Positions 51,120 to 59,811 of a stretch of 64,000 bases of DNA are shown one piece after another. The notes beneath the pieces are model-generated. The model did no database searches, was not told the DNA's origin, and saw only the letters and a list, made by a program, of their open reading frames with translations. Numbering within the stretch: the stretch's first letter is position 1; each line of letters begins with the position of its first letter. Made by a program: the position numbers and the translations under genes. The stretch spans positions 62,001 to 126,000 of the forward strand of contig CAZIEW010000002.1 in the NCBI GenBank assembly GCA_964538515.1, read 5' to 3'. The DNA comes from CALBZH01 sp964538515 (GTDB taxonomy: Bacteria; Desulfobacterota; Syntrophobacteria; Syntrophobacterales; Syntrophobacteraceae).

Positions 51120-52550
51120 TTAGGCGGTCGCAGGGGACTCCTGGAGGTCCCCGCGCAGGTTCAGGTCGCGCATGCGCTTCGCAAGGGTGTTGCGATGGAT
51201 CTTCAGCTCGCGTGCGGCATCGGTTTGGTTCCAGCTGTTCCGATTGAGGGCACGCAAGATATACTGCCGTTCAAAGCTGTTGCGTGCCTGCACGAGACCC
51301 TGCTCACGGGGGCTCGTGGTATCGGGCAGAAGCTCCGTCGCGTCCCCTCGGATCAACTGGTCGAAGGGAATGTCCCATTCGTCGATGACACGATCGTCAC
51401 TGCCCAGCGCGACAAGGCGCTCGATCACGTTCTCAAGCTCCCTGACGTTTCCGGGCCACGGATACGCTTTGAGGATTTCCATCGCGGCAGGCGAGATGGC
51501 GCGGATACGTCTGGAGAGGAGCCGATTGTAATGCCCGAGAAAATAATTCGACAGCAGGGGGATGTCCCCCGTGCGCTCCCGAAGTGGAGGAACGAGAATC
51601 GGAATGACATTCAACCGGAAATAGAGGTCGTTTCTGAACCGCCCTTCCTTCACCAGACGGTCGAGCCTCACATTGGTGGCCGCAATGACGCGCACGTCCA
51701 CCTTGATCAAGTTGTGTCCTCCCACGCGCGTGAACGCACGCTCCTGAAGCACCCGGAGGAGCTTGGCCTGCAGCTCCAGTTTGAGACTCGGAATCTCGTC
51801 GAAAAAGATTGTCCCGCCTGAGGCGTGCTCCAGCTTTCCAATGGTCCGGGCATGAGCACTTGTGAACGACCCCTTCTCGTGACCAAAAAACTCACTTTCC
51901 ATGAGCTCAGGGGGAATCGCGGCGCAGTTGACGGCCACAAAGGGGTGCTGCGCCCGCGGCCCCGCTGCGTGGATCGCCCGTGCAATCAGCTCCTTGCCCG
52001 TCCCGCTCTCACCAGTGATCAGCACATTGCTGTTCGTGCAGGCTACTTTCTCCACCAATCGGAATGTGGCTTGCATCTTTTTCGAGATGCTCATGATCGT
52101 CACATCGCCCGCTCGGAATCGGTCCTCGCCGATTGACCAGGCTGCAGAGTCTTCCTGAGCGCAGGTATAGCGATGCTCCAAGGCCGCCTGAATGGTCTGG
52201 AGGATGTGATCCGGCTCGAAGGGCTTGGTCACGTAGTCGAAAGCGCCCGCCTTGATTGAGGCGGCCGCTTCACCGGCACGATCCACGGCCGAGACCATCA
52301 CGACCTCGATCGAAGGATTGAGGATTTTGATATGCTTTAAGGTTTCAATGCCGCTCATCTTGGGCATCGTGATGTCAAGCAGCACCAGGTCGAATGGGCT
52401 CTTGCGAACAAGCTCACAAGCGCGGGCCCCGTCCTCCGCAGAGAGGCAATTGAAATGGTCCTCGACGATGAGCTCCAGCGACTCCCTGGCCCCGACGTCG
52501 TCGTCGACAATCAGGATTCTCGGTTTACCCTCAACCCATTTATCTTCCAT
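51120..52550 (-). CDS. NtrC-family response regulator with altered sigma-54 contact loop
   Basis: About 476 residues: receiver (about 10-125, Asp in LLDITMPKMSG and Lys in YVTKPFEP), AAA+ domain and Fis-type helix-turn-helix (NQTDAARELKIHRNTLAKRM). Walker A is GESGTGKE and Walker B lies in GGTIFFDEIPSLK. The sigma-54 contact loop, nearly always GAFTGA, reads GSFTSA (nucleotides 51855-51872), with two substitutions. The AAA+ R fingers and WPGNVRELENVI are normal. It may act on sigma-54 weakly or by another mechanism. No kinase is adjacent; the hybrid kinase is 10 kb away. ATG 52550 was preferred to ATG 52556. Confidence 0.92.
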   Translation of the reverse strand: MEDKWVEGKPRILIVDDDVGARESLELIVEDHFNCLSAEDGARACELVRKSPFDLVLLDITMPKMSGIETLKHIKILNPSIEVVMVSAVDRAGEAAASIKAGAFDYVTKPFEPDHILQTIQAALEHRYTCAQEDSAAWSIGEDRFRAGDVTIMSISKKMQATFRLVEKVACTNSNVLITGESGTGKELIARAIHAAGPRAQHPFVAVNCAAIPPELMESEFFGHEKGSFTSAHARTIGKLEHASGGTIFFDEIPSLKLELQAKLLRVLQERAFTRVGGHNLIKVDVRVIAATNVRLDRLVKEGRFRNDLYFRLNVIPILVPPLRERTGDIPLLSNYFLGHYNRLLSRRIRAISPAAMEILKAYPWPGNVRELENVIERLVALGSDDRVIDEWDIPFDQLIRGDATELLPDTTSPREQGLVQARNSFERQYILRALNRNSWNQTDAARELKIHRNTLAKRMRDLNLRGDLQESPATA

Positions 52551-52945
52551 AACCATCCTGGATTATTGACCATGTTGTCGTGAGGCATTAACATAGCGAG
52601 CCGGTCGGGTCAAGTGACGCGCTCCAGACGACGGGCCGAACAGTGCTTCATTCACGGGGCAAACGTCGATCGAAATCGGCGCCTCTCGACATCGACTCTG
52701 CGTCATTGTATGGTGCTCAACACGATCATTGGCGCGCTGCTCTCTGGGATCGGACGGGGAACTATGCTTGGGCTTCACCCGCCTTTTCGGATGATTCAAC
52801 GAATCCATTGAGAATAGCTTTCTACCCCCGAGGTCGTTCGAGCGCTTTTCGTCGAGAGATGAAACGAAACATTGAGAATGTGAGAGGCCCCGCACCAACC
52901 ACTCTGAAGCAGTGAGCTTCCATCCAGGCTCTACGGATCGGCCCC
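52551..52945. other. Gene-free divergent region between the GSFTSA regulator and glcD
   Basis: About 390 bases. Short frames on both strands have no ribosome-binding sites or motifs. I see no clear promoter core or repeat; it presumably carries both 5' regions. Confidence 0.4.
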
Positions 52946-54361
52946 ATGACCCAATCGCGACTGCCCCTCACCGAAATAGCCGAAATTGTGGGTGAGACCA
53001 ACGTCCTCACGAAGCCCGAGGATTGTTACTGCTACGGCTACGATGCCAGTAAGCTCCACGCCATGCCCGAATGCGTCGCGTTTCCGGGAAACGAGACGGA
53101 GATAGCGGCACTTCTTCAGCTGGCCAACCGACATCGTTTTCCCGTATTCCCGAGAGGGGCGGGCAGCGGAATGGTCGGAGCGGCGATCCCGGAAGGCGGC
53201 GGCCTCGTGATGGTGCTCCGGCGGCTGAATCGGATCCTTGCGATCGACGAAGACAACATGCTGGCCGTCGTGCAGCCCGGAGTCGTAACGGGGGATTTTC
53301 AAAAAGCCGTTCGTGCCCTCGGGCTGTATTATCCTCCAGATCCAGCAAGCCTGCCGTTTTCGACGTTAGGCGGCAACGTGGCCATGTGCGCGGGAGGCCC
53401 AAAGGCAGTGAAATACGGGGTAACGCGCGATTATGTGCTCGGTCTCCGGGTTGTTCTGCCAACGGGAGAGACTCTTCGGACGGGGACAAGGACCGTCAAA
53501 GGAGTGGTGGGCTACGACCTGACCAGACTCCTTGTGGGCTCCGAGGGAACACTCGGCGTGCTCACGGAGATTGTGCTGCGACTCATTCCCGCACCGGAAA
53601 GCGAGCGAACGATGCTCGCCGTCTTCGATCGTATCGAGGGAGCGGCGCAAGCGGTATCGGAAATCATCAGGCAGCGAATCGTTCCTTCGACCCTGGAGCT
53701 CATGGATCAGGCCACGGTCAGGGTGGTCGAGGACTATCTCTGCATCGGTTTGCCCGTTGAGAGTGAAGCCCTGCTGCTCATTGAAGTGGACGGGCCCGCA
53801 TGCGCTCTGGATCAGCAAATGGAGCGGATCGGCTCCATCTGCCGCCGGTGCGGCGCATCGGAAACGAAGATCGCCGACTCAGAAGCTGAGCGGAACCAGC
53901 TCTGGCTCGCGCGCCGCTCCATCTCTCCTGCCTTGAGACAGCTCAAGCCCGGCAAGATCAACGAGGACGTTACGGTTCCCCGAACGCGCATCCCTCAGCT
54001 CATTCGGGCCGTCCAGGCGCTGGCCGCCCGTTACGACCTCCTCATCGTCTGCTTCGGCCACGCGGGCGACGGCAACATCCACACGAATATCATGCTGGAC
54101 CGAAGCGACCCCGGGGAGCTCGGCCGCGCCGAGCAGGCGGTTGAGGAGCTCTTCCGGACGGTGCTCGATCTAGAGGGTACCCTGTCTGGAGAGCACGGCG
54201 TCGGGATCGCTAAGTCACCATTTTTTCAATGGGAAGTCGGTCGGGAAGGCTACGATGCCATGTGGCGGATCAAGCAGGCTCTCGATCCGCTGAACATCCT
54301 AAATCCCGGCAAGATGTTCATTCCAAACCGGGCCTTCCTGAAAAACAGCGGCACACCTTGA
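52946..54361 (+). CDS. glcD: FAD-linked oxidase, GlcD/D-lactate dehydrogenase type
   Basis: A 471-residue flavoprotein of the VAO family that oxidises D-2-hydroxyacids such as glycolate or D-lactate. The FAD domain has PRGAGSGMVGAAIPEGGGLV, the TLGGNVAMCAGGPKAVKYGV block and VVGYDLTRLLVGSEGTLGVL. The C-terminal cap contains CFGHAGDGNIHTNIMLDRSD and SGEHGVGIAKSPF. A partner Fe-S subunit (GlcF-like) is absent nearby. The ATG at 52946 has only a weak ribosome-binding site. It is 27 bases before pepF in the same direction. Confidence 0.94.
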   Translation: MTQSRLPLTEIAEIVGETNVLTKPEDCYCYGYDASKLHAMPECVAFPGNETEIAALLQLANRHRFPVFPRGAGSGMVGAAIPEGGGLVMVLRRLNRILAIDEDNMLAVVQPGVVTGDFQKAVRALGLYYPPDPASLPFSTLGGNVAMCAGGPKAVKYGVTRDYVLGLRVVLPTGETLRTGTRTVKGVVGYDLTRLLVGSEGTLGVLTEIVLRLIPAPESERTMLAVFDRIEGAAQAVSEIIRQRIVPSTLELMDQATVRVVEDYLCIGLPVESEALLLIEVDGPACALDQQMERIGSICRRCGASETKIADSEAERNQLWLARRSISPALRQLKPGKINEDVTVPRTRIPQLIRAVQALAARYDLLIVCFGHAGDGNIHTNIMLDRSDPGELGRAEQAVEELFRTVLDLEGTLSGEHGVGIAKSPFFQWEVGREGYDAMWRIKQALDPLNILNPGKMFIPNRAFLKNSGTP

Positions 54362-54388
54362 ATGAGAGTCGTCTGCATGGAGTCATAA

Positions 54389-56173
54389 ATGAGCAGCACA
54401 CCCGCGACAAGCGTTGTCTGGCGCCTGAGCGACCTGTATCTGGGTCCCGAGGACCCTCAATTCACAGCTGACAAATCCTGGTGCGAAGAGCGAGCAGCGG
54501 TTCTTGCCAACTCTTACCGAGGAAAGGTCGGCACGCTTCCACCCGAGCCATTGAAAGACGCCGTCCTGGAGCTGGAAGCAATCCAGGAGCGATGTCACCG
54601 TCTGCTAGCCTTCGGCTACCTCCATTTTGCGACCCGCACGGACGACGCCGCAGCGAGTGCGCTGTGGCAGGACGTCCAGGTCTTTTACAGCCGCGTTCAA
54701 CGGGAGACGCTGTTTTTCGAGCTCGAATGGACGCAAGTGGAGGAAGCGGCCGCCAATGCCGTCTTGGCCGACCCTGTCCTGGAAGGTTACCGCCACTACC
54801 TGACATCGCTCCGGCGCTACAGACCCCACCTCCTGAGCGAGCCCGAAGAGCGCGTGCTCGCTGAAAAGGAGCCGACTGGCGCAGCCTCCTGGACGACCCT
54901 GTTCGACAAGGTGCTGGGCGCACTCCGCTTCGGCCGGGATCTGCGTACCGAGTCCGAGGTCCTCTCCGACCTCTATCAGCCAGACCGTGAAACCCGACGG
55001 CGGGCAGCAGAGGATCTCACCGGGGGTCTCGAGAGCGTCCTCCACATCCTCAACCACATCTTCAACACCATCGTCCTCGACAAAGCCATTGTCGACCGCC
55101 TCCGCAAGTATCCCCACTGGCTGCGCGCTCGAAATCTGAGCAATGAGGCGGACGACGCCATGGTGAGCGCCCTGATCGCCGCAGTCACGTCGCGCTATGA
55201 CCTGGTTCAGCGCTATTACCGCCTCAAACGTCGGCTGCTTGGTTACGAGGCCCTGTACGACTACGACCGGTACGCCCCGCTTCCGGGTCTACCGAGGCAG
55301 GAGGTCAACTGGGAAGAGGCAAGGCAGAGGGTTTTGGACGCCTACGCGGCGTTTTCGCCCGAAATGGCCCGCATCGCCAATCGGTTTTTCGAGGAGCAAT
55401 GGATCCACGCGCCGGTTCAGCCGGGCAAGCGCAGTGGCGCTTTCTCACATCCGACAGTCCCTTCCGCACACCCTTACGTGCTCCTCAACTTCAACGGGAC
55501 ATATCGGGATGTGATGACGCTTGCCCACGAGCTCGGGCACGGCGTCCACCAGGTCTTGGCCTCCGAGCAGGGCTTCTTTAACGCGTCTACCCCGCTTACG
55601 ACCGCGGAGACGGCGTCCGTCTTCGGGGAGATGCTGGTCTTCAGGGACATGATTCAGAAACTGACGACGCCGACGGAGAAGATGGCGCTGCTTTGCAGCA
55701 AGCTCGAGGATATTTTCGCGACCGTCTTTCGGCAGGTGAGCATGAATCGCTTCGAGGACGCCCTGCACACGGCCCGGCGCGAGCAGGGCGAGCTTGACTC
55801 CGAGACCATCTCGGCAAAGTGGATGGAATCCCAGCGTGCGATGTTCGGGGATTCCGTTGAGCTCCAGGAGCATTATCGTATCTGGTGGTCGTACATTCCG
55901 CACTTCCTGCATTCACCCGGTTACGTCTACGCATATGCGTTTGGCGAGCTCCTGGTACTCGCCCTCTATCAGCAATATTGCGAGCGCGGTGAAGCTTTCG
56001 TCCCCCTCTACCTGCGCCTGTTGGCATCGGGCGGAAAGGCTGCCCCGTCCGAGCTGTTGCTTCCCTTCGGAGTCGACCTCGGCGACCCCACATTCTGGGA
56101 TCAGGGGCTGAAGGTCATCGAAAGCCTGCTGGAGCAAGCAGAATCGCTGGCGGCACGACCCACCGCCCCATGA
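54389..56173 (+). CDS. pepF: M3-family oligoendopeptidase F
   Basis: A 594-residue zinc metallopeptidase that cleaves cytosolic peptides. The active-site motif HELGH is at residues 380-384 (LAHELGHGVHQ), with the second-shell Glu region TAETASVFGEMLVFRDM. The N-terminal helical half (residues about 30-200) is typical of PepF. The C-terminal SPGYVYAYAFGELLVLALYQ is also conserved. GGAG lies before the ATG at 54389. It is co-directional with glcD, but no functional link is evident. Confidence 0.95.
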   Translation: MSSTPATSVVWRLSDLYLGPEDPQFTADKSWCEERAAVLANSYRGKVGTLPPEPLKDAVLELEAIQERCHRLLAFGYLHFATRTDDAAASALWQDVQVFYSRVQRETLFFELEWTQVEEAAANAVLADPVLEGYRHYLTSLRRYRPHLLSEPEERVLAEKEPTGAASWTTLFDKVLGALRFGRDLRTESEVLSDLYQPDRETRRRAAEDLTGGLESVLHILNHIFNTIVLDKAIVDRLRKYPHWLRARNLSNEADDAMVSALIAAVTSRYDLVQRYYRLKRRLLGYEALYDYDRYAPLPGLPRQEVNWEEARQRVLDAYAAFSPEMARIANRFFEEQWIHAPVQPGKRSGAFSHPTVPSAHPYVLLNFNGTYRDVMTLAHELGHGVHQVLASEQGFFNASTPLTTAETASVFGEMLVFRDMIQKLTTPTEKMALLCSKLEDIFATVFRQVSMNRFEDALHTARREQGELDSETISAKWMESQRAMFGDSVELQEHYRIWWSYIPHFLHSPGYVYAYAFGELLVLALYQQYCERGEAFVPLYLRLLASGGKAAPSELLLPFGVDLGDPTFWDQGLKVIESLLEQAESLAARPTAP

Positions 56174-56242
56174 CTCGATGATCGAAGGGAGGAGCAATCC
56201 TCGACTGCATGGAACGCCCGATAACTCTGGCAGCCTCTCGGG

Positions 56243-56374
56243 CTAGGACGCGGAGACTTTAGCTAGGACTTCGAGGTTCTTGCCAAGCTGCTTCAGCTGC
56301 TTTTTAAGATTCTTTGTATTGGACCGGTGCTTGCGGTCGCGGATTAGCCATGTCTGTTTCGTCTTCGATGCCAC
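56243..56374 (-). CDS. Small basic protein, unknown function
   Basis: A 43-residue, strongly basic protein (KTKQTWLIRDRKHRSNTKNL, then KKQLKQLGKNLEVLAKVS). It starts from a GTG at 56374 with a near-perfect AAGGAG site 9 bases upstream; a longer frame to 56440 lacks such a site. Small basic proteins of this kind are common in Desulfobacterota and may bind nucleic acid or ribosomes, but this is a guess. Confidence 0.55.
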   Translation of the reverse strand: MASKTKQTWLIRDRKHRSNTKNLKKQLKQLGKNLEVLAKVSAS

Positions 56375-56502
56375 GGGAATCAGCTCCTTTGTCTTCGATC
56401 TGCGCGTATGCGCCCTTCGGCGGGTGCTTGGCAAGACCACCCGGGTTCAGCCTCGCTCATGAGACGACCGACCATCTCAAGCAGTCCGTGCCTATATCAA
56501 TT

Positions 56503-57621
56503 TCAAGAAACCTTGTCACCTAAAACTTGAGCCGATCGCATCGCTTCAATCCTGTGAAGGAGAGGTGCCGACCCAACAGAGCGGACACAGGCCTTGAGGG
56601 CCGGAAAGAGAGCTCCGAGGGGACCGGAAAGCGTTCGGCCGAGGCGTGCCCATGCCGGCAAGATGTAGGCGAGAAAATGGGACTTGCCTTTGACACGGCT
56701 CAGGTAGGCGTAAGCGGCCAGGGCCTGGAGGTTGCGGCAGAGCTGGAGGATGAAATAAGATTTCATGAACGTCGATCGGGTGCAGTCCAGGAATTTCGAT
56801 GCCCCGTCCCAGTAGGCCCGCAGCAGCGCCTCTTCTTCGGCGACGCTCAACCCGACATAGGGGTCGATGAGCAAAGCGGCGAGATCGTAAGCCGGCGGCC
56901 CGAAGCGCATCCCTTGGAAATCGATCACTCTCAAGGATCCTTTCCACACCATGAGATTGCGACTTTGGAAATCCCTATGGATGATCCAGCGCTGCTGAGA
57001 AGGGGCAGCGCTTTCTGCGATGCCTTCGAAGTCCCGTTCCAGACCGGCCAAACCGTCCGGCCGCCCGAGCCATCCGATGAGGAACGCATCCCTGAAGTAG
57101 TGAAGCTCCCGCTTCAAGACAAATTCGGCATCGTAAAAGGGCGCATCGAAGCAGAATGAAGGAGAAAACCCTCGGGGCGCCTGGCGATGCAAATGCAGAA
57201 GCACCGCCAGCACCTTTCGGTAGAGCAGAACCCGGTTGACACGCCCCCGTTGGACTAACCGCTGAAAATGAACGTCCCCCACGTCCTCGAGCAAAAAGTG
57301 GCCCTTAGCAGGATCGGCCCAAAGAATCCGCGGCACAGGGACCCCACAGCTAAAGAGGTGCCGGCCGATCAGGAAATACGAATCGTTTTCGTCAACCCCA
57401 TCCAGCTTGGACCTTGGAGAGCTCAGAAACACGAAATGCTGCTTTCCATACCGGATGCGTCGGAAAAGGCGGTCGGAGCCATCTCCAAAAAGAGAGGTCA
57501 CTTGAGCGGTGCCAGACGGCAAGGCAATGGAGACCCCCGTCTTCGCCGCTTCCAGGAGATCGTTCCCTCCGGCAATGAGCTGGAAGATCTCCCCAGGCAA
57601 TATCGACGGTCGATGGTTCAT
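56503..57621 (-). CDS. APH-family sugar kinase (AmgK-like)
   Basis: A 372-residue phosphotransferase of the aminoglycoside-phosphotransferase fold. The catalytic loop is IIHRDFQSRNLMVW, and the metal loop is RVIDFQGMRFGPPAYDLAAL. It sits directly downstream of a sugar-1-phosphate nucleotidyltransferase gene. In Pseudomonas the AmgK-MurU pair phosphorylates and uridylylates MurNAc in peptidoglycan recycling, and this pair has the same order of activities. Substrate identity here is inference. GAGGAAC precedes ATG 57621. Confidence 0.85.
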   Translation of the reverse strand: MNHRPSILPGEIFQLIAGGNDLLEAAKTGVSIALPSGTAQVTSLFGDGSDRLFRRIRYGKQHFVFLSSPRSKLDGVDENDSYFLIGRHLFSCGVPVPRILWADPAKGHFLLEDVGDVHFQRLVQRGRVNRVLLYRKVLAVLLHLHRQAPRGFSPSFCFDAPFYDAEFVLKRELHYFRDAFLIGWLGRPDGLAGLERDFEGIAESAAPSQQRWIIHRDFQSRNLMVWKGSLRVIDFQGMRFGPPAYDLAALLIDPYVGLSVAEEEALLRAYWDGASKFLDCTRSTFMKSYFILQLCRNLQALAAYAYLSRVKGKSHFLAYILPAWARLGRTLSGPLGALFPALKACVRSVGSAPLLHRIEAMRSAQVLGDKVS

Positions 57622-57696
57622 CAGGCCCGTTCCTCATCCCCCGAAAGACGATGCGCCGGCCAGTTGGGGCGGGTGTCGGTCGTAGGGCTCCATCAT

Positions 57697-58665
57697 TCAC
57701 TCTAAAGCCACAAGGACTTCGTCCTCATGCCGCCCGGTCACATGAGCTCCATCCCCCACAATGCACCGCGCAAGAGAAGCCCCCTCCGCAACCGTCACAT
57801 CATCCCAGAGTACCACGTCCTCCAGGACGGCCCCCGAGGCCACCCGGCACCCGGCACCGATGACGACATAGCCGTAGAGCCCAACATCCTGAGCCAATTC
57901 GGATGACGGATGAATCTTCAGCGACCCTCCCGTGACAAGGGGCGGGTGTGTACCGGGAGGCAGACACGACAGCTCCGCGTGGAGTGCCGCGTAGCTCTTG
58001 AGAGATCCCATCTCTCGCCACACGAGCCCCCTCGGGAGGTATGCACGAGGCGGCTTTCCAGATGCGATCAAATGCCGATAGGCGTCCAGAATGTCGTTCG
58101 GTTTCCCATATTCGAGGGATTTGACCGCTTCGGGCCATACACAGTGGATCCCAGTAAATGCGAGGAGCTTTGCGCCGTTGGGCCCGGAGGCCAGCGCGGC
58201 GGCTTCTTTCCCGAATCCCAGAACGCTCCGCTCTTCTGTCACCGCGACGTTGTTGAATTCCGGACAGTCATGCATCACGAGACTGACGAGCCTCCCCGAT
58301 TCCCGGTGGTCAGTGACAAAGGCCGCTAGATCCATCGAGCAGAGGATATCACCGTTGACCACAAGAAATGGCTCACCCCGGAAAAAGTCCAAGGCGAATC
58401 GGATCCCTCCCCCTGTCCCAAGCAGGTCCCGCTCGAGGCTAACCGTCACCGGAATCGGCCAGGACCGACCCTTGACTGCGTCAACCAGGGATTGGCTCAA
58501 ATGAAACGCGTTGATGACGACGGCCTCGAAGCCTTCGCGAGACAGCCGTCCTATCCAATACTCCAGCATGGTCATCCCCCACAAAGGGGTCAGCACCTTG
58601 GGCCTTGTGAGGCTGAGGGGCCGCAGCCGCGTCCCCAGACCAGCTGCCAGGATCATGGCTTTCAT
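57697..58665 (-). CDS. Sugar-1-phosphate nucleotidyltransferase (MurU-like, with C-terminal hexapeptide repeats)
   Basis: A 322-residue NTP transferase. The N-terminal signature is AAGLGTRLRPLSLTRPKVLT, with GTGGGIRFALDFF and the metal-binding VVNGDILCSMDLAAF. The last 90 residues form a left-handed beta helix (hexapeptide repeats, GLYGYVVIGAGCRVASGAVL), absent from short MurU enzymes, so the protein may also resemble GlmU or GDP-mannose enzymes. It is 75 bases upstream of the kinase gene and is almost certainly co-transcribed with it. Confidence 0.88.
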   Translation of the reverse strand: MKAMILAAGLGTRLRPLSLTRPKVLTPLWGMTMLEYWIGRLSREGFEAVVINAFHLSQSLVDAVKGRSWPIPVTVSLERDLLGTGGGIRFALDFFRGEPFLVVNGDILCSMDLAAFVTDHRESGRLVSLVMHDCPEFNNVAVTEERSVLGFGKEAAALASGPNGAKLLAFTGIHCVWPEAVKSLEYGKPNDILDAYRHLIASGKPPRAYLPRGLVWREMGSLKSYAALHAELSCLPPGTHPPLVTGGSLKIHPSSELAQDVGLYGYVVIGAGCRVASGAVLEDVVLWDDVTVAEGASLARCIVGDGAHVTGRHEDEVLVALE

Positions 58666-58977
58666 GACGGGGGTGACATCCTCGTAAACAGCACTCTACA
58701 CCACTCGGAAGATCCTACGACTGTCGTCGGTGATGGATCAACCTCCTGCAGGCCGTCATCGGCTCCTCCACGGGGTGGCCCGTTCTCATGGGAGTGACAG
58801 GGACGACGCGAGCAGGGTGGTGCGATTGTGGAGAAGATAGCGCCCCAAGTCAACACTCCAGGGAATTCATCTTGCTTCTTGTCGATGAACAGGACTGTGC
58901 GATAAGATCTGCGCGTTGTTCAAGGATGTAGGGCGTTGTCCGTCATCAACAGCATGCTGTGCACATTGGAGAACAAA
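58666..58977. other. Gene-free divergent region before the glycine-zipper lipoprotein
   Basis: About 310 bases holding the 5' regions of the nucleotidyltransferase (minus) and lipoprotein (plus). No clear promoter, repeat or RNA gene was seen. Confidence 0.4.
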
Positions 58978-59616
58978 ATGGAAGGAAAGACTCGGTTCGT
59001 CAGGTCATTGATCGCTGTGATGCTTCTGGTCAGTGCAGCGGGATGTGCTTCCCCCTACGGCCCCCCTGGTCCATATTACAACGTTCAGCAAAGCGCCCCC
59101 CCGGGGGGTGGATATGGCCCGCTCTCTCTCCCGCCCAAAGATCAGTTCTTTTCGCTGAACGTCTCCGACAACACACCGTTCGGACTGCGCTATTTTCCTC
59201 AGACCGTGGACATGCTGTACAACAAGGGCTATGACATGGTCCGGCGCGAGCGGGAAGCCGATTTTGCCATCGACATCAGCCTGACGGGAGCTTATCGGGA
59301 GAATGGCCAGGTTCGCGCAGGGAATGCATTGGGAGGAGCCATGGTCGGCGCTGCGACGGGAGCCCTCATCGGAGCCGCGACGGGTGATCCCGGCGTGGGC
59401 GCGGCCATTGGCGCCGCTGGCGGTGGGGTGCTCGGTCTGGCAGCCCCAGCCGCAACTCCCATGGTTCGCATCGACATCCAGGTACAGAGCTTCACCGATC
59501 GCAGCATTTCGCGACGAAGCGCCGTCGTGGACCTGTCTTCAGTCCCACCACCCGATGCTCAGCGCGTCATCGACAACGAAGTCTCCCGGATGCTGTCCAG
59601 TCTGCCCAGGAGATAG
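58978..59616 (+). CDS. Glycine-zipper lipoprotein
   Basis: A 212-residue lipoprotein. The signal peptide ends in lipobox SAAGC (Cys at about residue 23). A Pro/Gly/Tyr-rich spacer follows (YGPPGPYYN), then a mixed domain (QFFSLNVSDNTPFGLRYFPQ). A long glycine zipper (GGAMVGAATGALIGAATG, then GAAIGAAGGGVLG) at about residues 130-160 probably inserts in the outer membrane. The C-terminal strand part ends MLSSLPRR. GGAG precedes ATG 58978. A strong terminator follows 46 bases after the stop, so it is a single-gene transcript. Confidence 0.8.
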   Translation: MEGKTRFVRSLIAVMLLVSAAGCASPYGPPGPYYNVQQSAPPGGGYGPLSLPPKDQFFSLNVSDNTPFGLRYFPQTVDMLYNKGYDMVRREREADFAIDISLTGAYRENGQVRAGNALGGAMVGAATGALIGAATGDPGVGAAIGAAGGGVLGLAAPAATPMVRIDIQVQSFTDRSISRRSAVVDLSSVPPPDAQRVIDNEVSRMLSSLPRR

Positions 59617-59661
59617 CTCGCGGTCTAGTCAGCCCTTCCTGTTCCGGGCTCAGGAGCATGC

Positions 59662-59694
59662 AATGGCAGCCGTGTCCACGGCTGCCATTTTTTC
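59662..59694 (+). terminator. Rho-independent terminator after the lipoprotein gene
   Basis: ATGGCAGCCG and CGGCTGCCAT form a perfect 10-bp stem, closed by TGTCCA and followed by TTTTTT. Confidence 0.92.
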
Positions 59695-59811
59695 TCCGCA
59701 ACTGGCTCAGAAAATCATGGATTGAACGTCCATTGCGGTTCTGTTAAAAGCCCTTTGCCAACTTACGAATCCACGGCAGGACCACGAAGCCTGCCTTTCG
59801 GGTGCCAGGTG

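Noticed and set aside
52614..52811. 65-codon plus-strand frame in the spacer before glcD
   Set aside because: No ribosome-binding site and no coding-like composition; overlapping frames of similar length exist.
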